A stretch of 64,000 bases of DNA from Thioclava indica (GCF_000714545.1 NZ_AUNB01000062.1:62001-126000), one strand, 5' to 3'. Positions 39,436 through 48,422 are shown, counted from the stretch's first letter. Translations and numbers: made by a program. The notes: generated from the letters alone by a model not told the origin.

Positions 39436-40347
39436 ATGGCAGCTTCCTGCTGGGGCCTTCCGGAACTCTTGTGTGAGTTCCCCGCCCTCTCCGACAAAAG
39501 CCTGCGCCTGATGCGTCTGGGAATCGACAACGGTTTCCGCGACATCGTGCGCCACTATTCCGATCAGATCGACGCGGCGACCCGCCCGTTGCAATGGTTT
39601 CTCAACACGCTTGAGAACGCCTTTACCAACACACCTTGGTTTATCGTTCTCGCGATTATTCTTGGCGTGGTCTGGCTGGCATCGCGCAGCATCAAGATCG
39701 TGATCGGATCGGCCATCGGCATGTGTCTGATCGGCGTCTTCGGGCTGTGGGAAGACACGATGACCACGCTCGCGATGGTGGCGGTGGCGACCCTGATCGC
39801 GATTGCCTTGGGGCTGCCGATTGGCATTCTCGCGGCGCGCTCTGACCGCTTTCAATCGGTGCTCAGCCCGGTGCTGGACGTGATGCAGACGATGCCGTCT
39901 TTCGTCTATCTGATCCCCGTCGTGGTGATCTTTGGCATCGGCAAAGTGCCCGGCGTGATTGCTGTGGTGATCTATGCTGTGCCGCCGATGATCCGTCTCA
40001 CGAACCTTGGCATTCGCCTTGTCGATAAAGAGGTGATCGAGGCCGCAGATGCCTTTGGTGCCAGCTCGCGTCAAAAGCTGTGGGGCGTGCAATTGCCGTT
40101 GTCGCTGCCCACGATCATGGCGGGTGTGAACCAAACCATCATGATGGCGCTGGCGATGGTCGTCGTGGCCTCGATGGTCGGCGTTGGCGGTCTTGGTAAG
40201 AATGTGCTGCAAGCCATTAACAACCAGTTCTTCACGATCGGGTTCCTGAACGGCTTTGCCCTTGTGGCGATTGCGATCATCTTCGACCGTGCCAGCCAAG
40301 CCTTTGGCAAACGGTTGCAGAAACACTCGGAGGTCGGCCATGACTGA
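39436..40347 (+). CDS. proW: Glycine betaine/proline-type ABC transporter, permease
   Basis: A 303-residue ProW/OpuAB-type inner-membrane permease. After a soluble N-terminal stretch of about 55 residues it has some six membrane helices. 'MQTMPSFVYLIPVVVIFGIGKVPGV' and the coupling loop 'EAADAFGASSRQKLWGVQLPLSLPTIMAG' are clear family marks. AGAGGA precedes the ATG. The end overlaps the ATPase gene by eight bases. Confidence 0.94.
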   Translation: MAASCWGLPELLCEFPALSDKSLRLMRLGIDNGFRDIVRHYSDQIDAATRPLQWFLNTLENAFTNTPWFIVLAIILGVVWLASRSIKIVIGSAIGMCLIGVFGLWEDTMTTLAMVAVATLIAIALGLPIGILAARSDRFQSVLSPVLDVMQTMPSFVYLIPVVVIFGIGKVPGVIAVVIYAVPPMIRLTNLGIRLVDKEVIEAADAFGASSRQKLWGVQLPLSLPTIMAGVNQTIMMALAMVVVASMVGVGGLGKNVLQAINNQFFTIGFLNGFALVAIAIIFDRASQAFGKRLQKHSEVGHD

Positions 40348-41458
40348 TAGCTCAACCAATGCTAGCTCGAACAATGCGCCCGAAAACCGCTCGGGGATCG
40401 AGATCCGTCACCTCTACAAGATCTTTGGTCCGAACTCCGAACGCTACGTCGATGCCGTGCAAAAAGGCATGAGCAAGGACGAGCTGAACGACAAGCACAA
40501 CCACGTGCTGGGGTTGCAGGACATTAACCTCGAACTGCCGCCGGGCCAGATTTCGGTGATCATGGGGCTGTCGGGGTCGGGCAAATCGACCCTGATCCGC
40601 CATATCAACGGGCTGATCATGCCGACGGCGGGCGAGATCTTGTATAACGGGCGCGACGTTATGAAGATGACGCCCGATGAGCTGCGCGAATTCCGTCGCC
40701 ACGAAACGGCGATGGTGTTCCAGAAATTCGCGCTTCTGCCCCATCGCACCGTGCTGGAAAACACTCGCTACGGGCTGGACATTCAGGGCATCGCCACGTC
40801 GAAATCCAATCCGATTGCACGCAAATGGATCGATCGGGTGGGGCTGTCGGGCTATGAAGATTACTATCCAAACCAGCTTTCAGGGGGCATGCAACAGCGT
40901 GTCGGTCTGGCGCGCGCGCTGACCAATGACGCCGATATCTTGCTGATGGATGAGGCGTTCTCGGCGCTTGATCCGCTTATTCGGATGGATATGCAAAAAG
41001 TGTTGCTGGACCTTCAGGCCGAGCTGAAAAAGACCATCGTCTTCATCACGCACGATCTCGATGAGGCGCTGCGTCTTGGCGATACGATCGCGATCTTGCG
41101 CGATGGTGCGGTGGAACAGGTCGGTACGGGCCAGGAAATTGTGCTGCGCCCGGCCAATGATTACATCGCCGAGTTCGTGCGCGAGGTGAACCGGGGTCGC
41201 GTGATTCGCGCGGCAACCGTTGCCACCCCGCTGCCCGAGGGCGATGTCGCCCTGCCCAAGCTGCGGGTGAAGGGAACGACCACGCTGGAACTCGCTGCGC
41301 GCAAGCTGGCCGACAAGGATGTGCGCAACGCCACCGTGCTTGGCAAGGATGGGCGCCCGATGGGCGTGATCGACATGCACACGATGCTGACCGCGATGGT
41401 CACGCCCGCCGAAGTAGATGACGGCGATGACGATCTGGACGAAGAGGACGCCGCCTGA
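40340..41458 (+). CDS. proV: Glycine betaine/proline-type ABC transporter, ATPase
   Basis: A 372-residue ATPase of the ProV/OpuAA group. Walker A is GLSGSGKST (76-84), the signature is 'LSGGMQQR', and Walker B is 'ILLMDEAF'. After the nucleotide-binding domain the chain carries a reduced CBS-like segment ('LRVKGTTTLELAARKLADKDVRNATVLG'), probably one repeat rather than the usual pair. In OpuA the CBS pair senses ionic strength. The last residues are an acidic run of Asp and Glu, similar to the anionic tail known from OpuA. GGAGG precedes the ATG at 40340. Confidence 0.94.
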   Translation: MTDSSTNASSNNAPENRSGIEIRHLYKIFGPNSERYVDAVQKGMSKDELNDKHNHVLGLQDINLELPPGQISVIMGLSGSGKSTLIRHINGLIMPTAGEILYNGRDVMKMTPDELREFRRHETAMVFQKFALLPHRTVLENTRYGLDIQGIATSKSNPIARKWIDRVGLSGYEDYYPNQLSGGMQQRVGLARALTNDADILLMDEAFSALDPLIRMDMQKVLLDLQAELKKTIVFITHDLDEALRLGDTIAILRDGAVEQVGTGQEIVLRPANDYIAEFVREVNRGRVIRAATVATPLPEGDVALPKLRVKGTTTLELAARKLADKDVRNATVLGKDGRPMGVIDMHTMLTAMVTPAEVDDGDDDLDEEDAA

Positions 41459-41475
41459 TCGGGCCGCGTTTTCTA

Positions 41476-41511
41476 AGCGGAGCGCTTGGCCAATGGCTTG
41501 AGTGCTCCGCT
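41476..41511. terminator. Hairpin downstream of proV
   Basis: AGCGGAGC (41476-41483) pairs perfectly with GCTCCGCT (41504-41511), with partial pairing inside. It begins 18 bases after the proV stop. No T run follows. Confidence 0.5.
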
Positions 41512-41558
41512 GCTCATCTGGCGCAGAGGCGCTAAATCAAACTGCAATGGATGTTCGG

Positions 41559-41611
41559 TTGGGGCAGGATCGCGGCGTCGCCCCGTCTTGGCGCGCCCCG
41601 TCTTGCCCCAA
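41559..41611. terminator. Second hairpin with an internal direct repeat
   Basis: TTGGGGCA (41559-41566) pairs with TGCCCCAA (41604-41611). Inside it, GCCCCGTCTTG occurs twice (41580-41590 and 41595-41605), 15 bases apart. It lies six bases beyond the stop of the minus-strand small protein and may end that transcript. Confidence 0.45.
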
Positions 41612-41616
41612 AGCGA

Positions 41617-41919
41617 TTAGAACCAGCTCGGGCCGCGTTTGGACAACCGTGCCATATTCGCTTGGGTGTGATGGCCGATGCGGGCCATTGATTCCGAAAC
41701 CACACGGTCAGGGCTATGCCCTTGCAACAGCGCGGTAAAAGCGGCATGTCCCGCCTCAAGCACGGCCATCGGCTTTTCCTGCACCATGCGGACATTTTCA
41801 TTTTCGGGAACATTCCAGAGCCCGGCAATGCCGGCTAGGCGCATCGCGATTACCGATTGCGCCTCAAAGCCAATTTTTGCTGCATCGAAACCGATGCGGA
41901 TCGCTTGAAGGGGGTCCAT
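41617..41919 (-). CDS. 100-residue phasin-like/'antifreeze protein' family protein
   Basis: A small helical cytoplasmic protein. The sequence 'DPLQAIRIGFDAAKIGFEAQSVIAMRLAGIAGLW' near the start is an amphipathic helix. The rest has 'VQEKPMAVLEAGHAAFTALL' and a basic C-terminus ending 'RLSKRGPSWF'. From memory, this family is common in Rhodobacteraceae and often carries the misleading label 'antifreeze protein'; it also resembles phasins. I start at the ATG at 41919, which has GAGG eight bases upstream; a second ATG at 41943 would add eight residues. Function is unknown. Confidence 0.7.
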   Translation of the reverse strand: MDPLQAIRIGFDAAKIGFEAQSVIAMRLAGIAGLWNVPENENVRMVQEKPMAVLEAGHAAFTALLQGHSPDRVVSESMARIGHHTQANMARLSKRGPSWF

Positions 41920-42278
41920 GTAGTGCCTCGCATTTTTTGCCATTGCAGGCCCGGAAATCCGAGACTTACATATCAGTGTTAAATTAGTGTGCCCTTTGAG
42001 CCCGATGCGCCACCCAATTGTCAAATTTACCTCGGGTCACACGCGATCAGTTGAAAAACGCGCCTAATAAGACACGGTCGCGCCCTTACGCACCAATTCG
42101 CCTTGATTTCACAGCGTTGTGAGCCAAATTCGTCAGCAATTCGTAAAGTTTGGTGTGCATTGTGCGTCTATGCGCCGCTGAATGTGCATTGACTCCGCCC
42201 GCTAAACCGAACCATTCGGTTCAAAACCAGACGAACCTCGCACGAATGTGACCGACTTTAACCGACGGACCCTATCAA
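41920..42278. promoter_or_regulatory. 359-base divergent promoter region of the RND pump and small protein
   Basis: No gene is apparent here. The region is AT-richer than its neighbours. It holds a minus-strand TTGACA (42019-42024) without a clear -10, and a plus-strand TTGACT (42189-42194) just before the palindromic operator described separately. Scattered GTGCATT-like words (42157, 42183) were seen but have no clear meaning. Confidence 0.45.
42205..42221. promoter_or_regulatory. Palindromic operator of the RND efflux operon
   Basis: AACCGAACCATTCGGTT is a perfect seven-base inverted repeat around a three-base centre. It begins 11 bases after a TTGACT -35-like element, so it covers the expected -10, and ends 58 bases before the adaptor ATG. 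The form is typical of TetR-family operators. No regulator gene is adjacent. Confidence 0.6.
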
Positions 42279-43457
42279 ATGATCAAACGCCTCCTCATCG
42301 CCATCGTGCTGCTTATTCTCATCGTTGGCGGAATCGTCGGCTTCAACATGTTCCGCTCGAAGATGATCGCGCAGTATTTCGCGACGATGAAACAGCCTCC
42401 CGTGGCCGTTTCCGTCAGCGAGGTGAAACCGATCACATGGACGCCGGGGCTTGAGGCGATTGGCACGGCATCGGCCGCGCAGGGCACCGATCTGGCCGTT
42501 GAAATGGGCGGCACGGTGCAGGAGGTCAATTTCAAGTCCAATGACAAGGTCAAAAAGGGTCAGCTTTTGCTGAAAATCGATGACCGCTCTGAGCGCGCCG
42601 ATCTGGAAGCCGCCAATGCCGGGTTGGATCTGGCGGAAACGAACCTCAAGCGGTCTCGCGAGTTGTCGCAGCGTGGCGTGTCGGCGACCTCGAACCTTGA
42701 TCAAGCCGAGGCCACCGCGCAAGAAGCCCGCGCAACCGTAGCAAAGCTGCAAGCCTTGCTTGAGAAAAAGCGTCTTGTTGCGCCCTTTGACGGTGTGGTG
42801 GGCATTCCGCAAGTCGAGCTGGGCCAATATGCGGCCACCGGCACGACCTTTGCGACGCTGCAAGACCGCGATCACATGCGGGTCGATTTCACGCTGGCCG
42901 AACAGCAGGCGCGTCAAGCCGTGGTCGGTCAGGCGGTGGAAGTCACGACCGAAGACGGCACGCTTGACCTCAAAGGGGAAATCACCGGCGTAGAACCCAA
43001 AATTGACGCCAATTCGCGCCTAGTGACCCTGCGCGCCGAAGTCGCCAACGATGATGAGCGCCTGACGCCGGGCCAATTCGTGCATGTCCGCGTGATCCTT
43101 CCCGAAGAAAAGAACGTGATCGCGCTGCCGCAAACCGTCGTGAGTTCAAACCTTTATGGCGATTCCATCTTTGTCGTGCGCAAGGAAACGCCTGACGGTG
43201 CGGACAAGCCGCAACTGATCGCCAAGCAGGTTTTTGTCACGCTGGGGCGCCGCTCGGGCACGCTGATTGAGGTCACCAAGGGTCTGAAAGCAGGCGACAT
43301 GGTGGTGAATGCCGGGCAGAACAAACTGAACTCCGGCGCGACGGTGAGCATCGACAACAAGATCTCGCCCGATCCCGATGCCCCGACGCAGGCCGATGTG
43401 ATGAAAGCGCTCGATATGCATGAAAGCACCGGCCAAGACGCCGCGAAATCGCAGTAA
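42279..43457 (+). CDS. RND efflux periplasmic adaptor subunit
   Basis: A 392-residue membrane-fusion protein of the HlyD/AcrA type. Residues 3-22 form one membrane anchor, and no lipobox is present. The barrel-sandwich half-motifs flank a coiled-coil hairpin ('ANAGLDLAETNLKRSRELSQRG...AEATAQEARATVAKLQALLEKK', about 108-165). 'LVAPFDGVVGI' is the classic lipoyl-domain stretch. It links the inner-membrane pump to an outer-membrane channel. The short coiled coil suggests MexE/MdtA-like adaptors. The pump gene follows after 12 bases. Confidence 0.93.
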   Translation: MIKRLLIAIVLLILIVGGIVGFNMFRSKMIAQYFATMKQPPVAVSVSEVKPITWTPGLEAIGTASAAQGTDLAVEMGGTVQEVNFKSNDKVKKGQLLLKIDDRSERADLEAANAGLDLAETNLKRSRELSQRGVSATSNLDQAEATAQEARATVAKLQALLEKKRLVAPFDGVVGIPQVELGQYAATGTTFATLQDRDHMRVDFTLAEQQARQAVVGQAVEVTTEDGTLDLKGEITGVEPKIDANSRLVTLRAEVANDDERLTPGQFVHVRVILPEEKNVIALPQTVVSSNLYGDSIFVVRKETPDGADKPQLIAKQVFVTLGRRSGTLIEVTKGLKAGDMVVNAGQNKLNSGATVSIDNKISPDPDAPTQADVMKALDMHESTGQDAAKSQ

Positions 43458-43469
43458 GGGGCGCGGAAC

Positions 43470-46400
43470 ATGAACATCTCTGAAATCTTCATCCGCCGCC
43501 CCGTCTTGTCGATGGTGCTGGGCGCTTTCATGCTGTTGATCGGCGCGCAGGCCTATTTCAACCTGCCGGTCCGCGAATATCCGGAAGTCGAGGAAACTGT
43601 GGTCACGATCACCACCGCCTATCCCGGTGCCTCGCCTGAACTGATCCAAGGCTTTATCACCTCGCCCATCGCGGCTGCTGTCGCGACGACCGAGAATGTC
43701 GATTACGTCACCACGCAATCGCGCCCTTCGGCGTCAGTCATCTCGGTGCATATGAAGCTGGGCTCGAACTCGGACGCTGCGATGACCGAGGTTCTCTCCA
43801 AGGTGCAGCAGGTCAAAGGCCAGCTTCCCTCGGATGCCAAGGATCCGGTGATCGTAAAAGGTACGGGGCGCACATTCGCGCTGATGTATCTGGCGGCCGT
43901 AAACCCCAACATGACGCCCGAACAACTGACCGAATATCTCAATCGGGTCATCAAGCCACGCATGTCCACGATCCCCGGCGTTGCCCAAACGCAGATCATC
44001 GGCGCGTCCGATTATGCAATGCGGATCTGGCTCGATCCCGACAAGCTGGCGGCACGCCAGGTGACCGCCTCCGAGGTGCTTGGGGCCATTCGTGCGTCCA
44101 ACTTTCTGTCGGCACCGGGCAAGACGAAAAACGAGTATGTCGCCCAGTCGATCACCCTGCAATCGACGCTGCAAACCCCCGAAGCGTTCGGAAAATTGCC
44201 GATCCGCTCTAACGGCGACGAAGTCGTACGCCTGCGCGATGTTGCCCGGATCGAACTATCAAAAGCCGCAGAAAACGAGATCGTCACGTTTGATAGCAAA
44301 CAAGGCACGTTCCTTGGCATCTCACCGACGCCCGCAGCCAACCCGCTTGATACAGCGGCAGCGGTGCGCAAGGAACTGCCCGCGATCAACGCCACCCTCC
44401 CCGAAGGCATGAAGATCGAACTGGTCTATGATTCCACCGAGACGATCTCGGCCTCGATCAAAGAGGTGTTCAAGACCATCGGCGAGGCAGTGGCCATCGT
44501 TGTCGTGGTGATTTTGCTGTTCCTCGGCTCGTTCCGCTCGGTCGCGATGCCTATCGTGACGATCCCGCTCTCGCTGATTGGCGTGCTTGGGGTGCTGATG
44601 GCGCTGGGATATTCGATCAATCTGCTGACGCTGCTGGCAATGGTGCTGGCGATTGGCCTGGTGGTGGATGACGCAATTGTCGTGGTGGAAAACATTCACC
44701 GCCATATCGAGGACGGGATGAAACCGATCCCCGCCGCCGTGCAGGGGATGAAGGAAATCACCGGTCCCGTGATCGCGATGACGATCACACTGGCAGCCGT
44801 GATGACGCCTCTGGGCTTTACCGGCGGATTGACGGGGCAGTTGTTCCGCGAGTTCGCCTTTGCGCTCGCGGGTGCCGTGATTTTGTCGGGTGTCATCGCC
44901 TTGACGATCACGCCGATGATGGCGGGACGCTTGCTGGTGCATGGCGATGCCAAAGGCTTCCAAGCCTTTGTGGATCGCAATTTTGAACGGCTTTCAGGCT
45001 GGTATGGGCGGCGCGTGGCGGGTTCGCTTGATGTGCGTCCCATAACATTGCTGATTGTGGTCGCGCTGATGGGTGTGACGGGCTTTATGCTTATGAACAC
45101 TTCGACGGAACTGGCACCAGAAGAAGACAATGGCGCGCTGTTTGCGATCCTGACCGGGCCACAATATGCGACCACCGATTACACGCAGAAATACATCAAC
45201 CAAGTGGCTAAGGATACCGCCGGCATCCCCGAAGTGCGCACCGATTTTTCGATTGCGGGCTTTGGCGGGGCAACCAATTCGGGCATCTATATCTGGGCGC
45301 TCAAGGATTGGTCCGAACGCACCCGCAGCCAGAAAGAAATCCAAACGGAAATTCAGGCCGATCTGGGCAAATCCACCGGTCTTCAAGGCTTTGCCTTCGC
45401 CCCCCCCTCGCTGCCGGGAACGGGCGGCGGCCTGCCGATTTCGGTCGTGCTGCAATCAATCCATTCGTCCAAACGCGTCGCCGAGGTGGCTGAAGAAATC
45501 AAGACCAAAGCGCAGGCCTCGGGCAAGTTCATCATCGTGCAAAACTCGCTCAATTATGACAGCCCACAGGTCAATGTGACGATCGACCGCGACCGCGCTG
45601 CGGCGCTGAATGTGCCGGTGTCTGACATCGGGACAACATTGGGTCTGCTGGTGGGCGAGGCCTCGGTGGCGCAATTTGACCGCGATTCCAACAGCTACGA
45701 CATCATCCCGCAAGTGCCGCAAAAATTCCGCGCCAACCCCGAGGAGCTGGGCCGCTACTACGTGCGTGCAGCCAATGGCGCGATGGTGCCGCTTTCAGCG
45801 CTGGTCAAGATCGAGACCGGGGTGAACGCAGCTTCGATTGAACAGTTCAATCAGCTCAACTCGGCAACGATCACCGCCCTGCCTCTGCCCGGACAATCTA
45901 CGGGGCAAGGGCTGCAAACGATCACCGATATCGCCGATCAGGTCATGCCCGAAGGCTTCTTCCTGAACTATTCAGGCCAGTCGCGGATCGAGAAAAGCCA
46001 AGGCAATACGATCCTGATCGCCTTCGCAGCCGCCGTGCTGGTGATCTATCTCGTGCTGGCCGCGCAGTTTGAAAGCTTCCGCGACCCCTTCATAATCATG
46101 ATGACTGTGCCGCTAACGATCTTTGGCGCTGTGCTGCCGCTCAACCTTGGTCTTGGCACGCTCAATATCTACTCCGAGGTGGGTCTGATCACGCTTGTGG
46201 GCCTGATTACGAAACACGGCATCCTCATTGTCGAATTCGCCAATCAGCAACGCGCGCAATCGGGGCTGACACGGCGACAGGCAATCGTTAGGGCCGCCCA
46301 GATTCGTCTGCGCCCCGTCCTGATGACCACGGCGGCTATGGCGCTGGCAGTCGTGCCCTTGATCCTGGCGGAAGGGGCTGGCGCGGCTGCGCGCTCGGCC

Positions 46401-46538
46401 ATGGGCATCGTGATCTTTTCGGGTCTGCTGATCGGCACGCTGTTCACGCTGTTCGTCGTGCCGATGTTTTACACCTTCATCTCGCCCTCGGACAAAGCTT
46501 GGGACGCAGCAGAAAAACGGCGCGTCGAGGCGGGCTAA
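43470..46538 (+). CDS. RND family multidrug efflux pump, inner-membrane permease
   Basis: A 1022-residue pump of the HAE1 group with the twelve-helix, two-loop RND plan. The N-terminus 'ISEIFIRRPVLSMVLG' is standard. The proton-relay aspartate pair lies in helix 4 ('GLVVDDAIVVVENI', near residue 400), and the matching lysine region is in helix 10. It exports drugs, detergents or metabolites using the proton gradient. It forms a two-gene operon with the adaptor. No outer-membrane factor gene is present, so a TolC-like protein from elsewhere is presumably shared. Confidence 0.95.
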   Translation: MNISEIFIRRPVLSMVLGAFMLLIGAQAYFNLPVREYPEVEETVVTITTAYPGASPELIQGFITSPIAAAVATTENVDYVTTQSRPSASVISVHMKLGSNSDAAMTEVLSKVQQVKGQLPSDAKDPVIVKGTGRTFALMYLAAVNPNMTPEQLTEYLNRVIKPRMSTIPGVAQTQIIGASDYAMRIWLDPDKLAARQVTASEVLGAIRASNFLSAPGKTKNEYVAQSITLQSTLQTPEAFGKLPIRSNGDEVVRLRDVARIELSKAAENEIVTFDSKQGTFLGISPTPAANPLDTAAAVRKELPAINATLPEGMKIELVYDSTETISASIKEVFKTIGEAVAIVVVVILLFLGSFRSVAMPIVTIPLSLIGVLGVLMALGYSINLLTLLAMVLAIGLVVDDAIVVVENIHRHIEDGMKPIPAAVQGMKEITGPVIAMTITLAAVMTPLGFTGGLTGQLFREFAFALAGAVILSGVIALTITPMMAGRLLVHGDAKGFQAFVDRNFERLSGWYGRRVAGSLDVRPITLLIVVALMGVTGFMLMNTSTELAPEEDNGALFAILTGPQYATTDYTQKYINQVAKDTAGIPEVRTDFSIAGFGGATNSGIYIWALKDWSERTRSQKEIQTEIQADLGKSTGLQGFAFAPPSLPGTGGGLPISVVLQSIHSSKRVAEVAEEIKTKAQASGKFIIVQNSLNYDSPQVNVTIDRDRAAALNVPVSDIGTTLGLLVGEASVAQFDRDSNSYDIIPQVPQKFRANPEELGRYYVRAANGAMVPLSALVKIETGVNAASIEQFNQLNSATITALPLPGQSTGQGLQTITDIADQVMPEGFFLNYSGQSRIEKSQGNTILIAFAAAVLVIYLVLAAQFESFRDPFIIMMTVPLTIFGAVLPLNLGLGTLNIYSEVGLITLVGLITKHGILIVEFANQQRAQSGLTRRQAIVRAAQIRLRPVLMTTAAMALAVVPLILAEGAGAAARSAMGIVIFSGLLIGTLFTLFVVPMFYTFISPSDKAWDAAEKRRVEAG

Positions 46539-46552
46539 ACCGTTGCTCTACC

Positions 46553-46617
46553 TCCCGGACCGCGCGCGTGTGGCGCGGCCGGGACGCTCCGCGGGGAGTA
46601 TTTTGAGCTAGATGAAA
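46553..46617 (+). repeat. Dispersed hairpin-plus-tail repeat, copy 2
   Basis: A 12-pair GC stem with one bulge (46553-46584) precedes a tail identical over 23 bases (46595-46617) to that at 11043-11065. It lies shortly after the RND pump stop. A further weak hairpin (GAAAGGCCGG with CCCGGCTTTC, 46614-46643) starts in the tail. Confidence 0.8.
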
Positions 46618-46753
46618 GGCCGGTTTTGTTAACCCGGCTTTCATCCTCATTTGCTACCCTGCCAGAGCAGGACAGGCTGGAGAGCCGATGACTGCGCTAG
46701 GTGAAACGCGCCCGGCCTCCCTTAGCTAGGCTTGGCGGGGCGCGTGACCGCCA

Positions 46754-46776
46754 TTTCATCTAGCCAGAAATACTCC
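46754..46776 (-). repeat. Dispersed repeat tail, copy 3 (inverted)
   Basis: On the minus strand this reads GGAGTATTT, CTG, GCTAGATGAAA. It matches copies 1 and 2 at all but the three central bases. It is preceded on that strand by CCTCCGGC. It faces copy 2 across 136 bases, just downstream of the GMC oxidoreductase gene. Confidence 0.75.
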
Positions 46777-46826
46777 CGCCGGAGGCATTCGCCCTATCGG
46801 CACACGCTGGGCATCGCCAGCATCGC

Positions 46827-48422
46827 CTAGCGTTTTGCATCTTCCAAGATCATCGCTGCCGCCTTTTCCGCGATCATCATTGTGGGCGCGTTAGTATTGC
46901 CCGATGTGATCGTCGGCATGATCGACGCATCCGCGATGCGAAGCCCCTCAAGCGCCTTAAGACGCAGCCGTTCATCCACAACCGCGCCGTCATCTGCGCC
47001 CATCCGGCAGGTGCCGACGGGGTGAAAGATCGTGGTGCCAATCTCGCCAGCCGCACGCACCAGATCGGCCTCGCTTTGATAGCTCGGGCCGGGTTTGTAT
47101 TCCTCGGGATGAAACTTGGCGAAGGCGGGCTGTTCGGTCACACGCCGCACTTGCCGGATCGCTTCGGCTGCGACACGCCGATCGCCCTCGGTTGACAGGT
47201 AGTTCGGGGCTATCGTGGGATGCGCGCGCCAATCCGGGCTGTTAATATGGATCGAGCCGCGGCTTTCGGGGCGCAGATTGCACACGCTGGCCGTCATCGC
47301 GGGAAACGGATGCACCGCGTCGCCGAACTTATCGAGGCTCACGGGTTGCACGTGATATTCCAGATCGGGCGTTTCCTTTTCGGGAAAGCTGCGTGTGAAC
47401 ACCCCCGCCTGCGAGGGCGACATCGACATCGGACCAGACCGGAACAGTGCATATTCCATCCCGATCTTGGCTTTGCCCCATAGGCTCGAGGCCATGGTAT
47501 TCAGACTTTTGACGCCCTGAACCTTATATATCATCCGCAGCTGCAGGTGATCTTGCAGGTTTTCACCGACGCCTTCCACTTCGGCAACAGGCGTGATGCC
47601 GTTTTCACTTAGCACATCGCCGCGCCCAATGCCTGACATCTCAAGGATTTGCACCGAGCCAACCGAGCCCGCCGAAAGCACGACCTCGCCCGCGCGTAGC
47701 TCGTGGCTTTCACCGTTCTGATTGTAGCGGAGGCCAATAACCCGACCCTCGTCGATCACCAGACGTTCGACCTGCGCACCCGTTTCGACGCGCAGATTGG
47801 GGCGTTTCATCGCCGAGCGCAAAAAGGCTTTGACCGCGCTCCAGCGCCAGCCATTTTTCTGGGTGACGTGGAAATAGCCGCCACCCTCATTAGAGCCAGT
47901 GTTGAAATCATCGGTGCGCGGGAAGCCTGCCTGTTCGGCAGCCTCAAGAAACGCATCCAGCATGTCCCAGCGTACCCGCGCCTTTTCGACACGCAACTCA
48001 CCGCCTGCACCGTGCAAGTCACTGTCGCCTTTGTAGAAATCTTCCTGCTTCTTATAGAGTGGCAAGACGTCATCCCAGCCCCAGCCAGTGCAGCCGAACT
48101 GACGCCACATATCGAAATCTTGCGCCTGACCCCGCATGTAGATCATGCCGTTGATCGACGAGCAGCCCCCCAAAATGCGCCCACGCGGATACAGCAATTC
48201 GCGCCCGCCAAGGCCCGGATCAGGCGCGGTCTTATAGCCCCAATCGGTACGTGGATTGCCGATGCAATAGAGATACCCAACTGGAATATGCACCCAATGG
48301 TAATTGTCGCGCCCGCCCGCTTCGAGCAAAAGCACCCGGTTTTTCGGGTCCGCCGATAGCCGATTGGCCAAAACGCAGCCCGCGCTGCCCGCGCCCACGA
48401 TGACGTAGTCGAACTGATCCAT
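46827..48422 (-). CDS. GMC family oxidoreductase (choline dehydrogenase-like)
   Basis: A 531-residue FAD-dependent glucose-methanol-choline oxidoreductase. The dinucleotide-binding loop is 'VIVGAGSAGCVLA' near the N-terminus, followed by 'EAGGRD' and the GMC signature 'RGRILGGCSSINGMIYMRG'. The C-terminal active-site His lies in 'HPVGTCRMG' and the second in 'SGNTNAPTMMIAEKAA'. It resembles BetA, which oxidises choline, but alcohol dehydrogenases for other substrates share these motifs, and no betB or betI is adjacent. The ATG at 48422 has AGGGAGG upstream. Its closeness to an osmolyte importer is suggestive only. Confidence 0.88.
   Translation of the reverse strand: MDQFDYVIVGAGSAGCVLANRLSADPKNRVLLLEAGGRDNYHWVHIPVGYLYCIGNPRTDWGYKTAPDPGLGGRELLYPRGRILGGCSSINGMIYMRGQAQDFDMWRQFGCTGWGWDDVLPLYKKQEDFYKGDSDLHGAGGELRVEKARVRWDMLDAFLEAAEQAGFPRTDDFNTGSNEGGGYFHVTQKNGWRWSAVKAFLRSAMKRPNLRVETGAQVERLVIDEGRVIGLRYNQNGESHELRAGEVVLSAGSVGSVQILEMSGIGRGDVLSENGITPVAEVEGVGENLQDHLQLRMIYKVQGVKSLNTMASSLWGKAKIGMEYALFRSGPMSMSPSQAGVFTRSFPEKETPDLEYHVQPVSLDKFGDAVHPFPAMTASVCNLRPESRGSIHINSPDWRAHPTIAPNYLSTEGDRRVAAEAIRQVRRVTEQPAFAKFHPEEYKPGPSYQSEADLVRAAGEIGTTIFHPVGTCRMGADDGAVVDERLRLKALEGLRIADASIMPTITSGNTNAPTMMIAEKAAAMILEDAKR

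Noticed and set aside
46688-46729. A 13-codon frame with GGAGAG upstream in the repeat-flanked gap
   Set aside because: Too short, no hydrophobic or conserved character, and the ribosome site could be chance.
46593-46778. A true miniature transposable element made of the two inverted repeat copies
   Set aside because: No target-site duplication could be seen and a solitary copy exists at 11043-11065, so the copies are better treated as independent elements for now.
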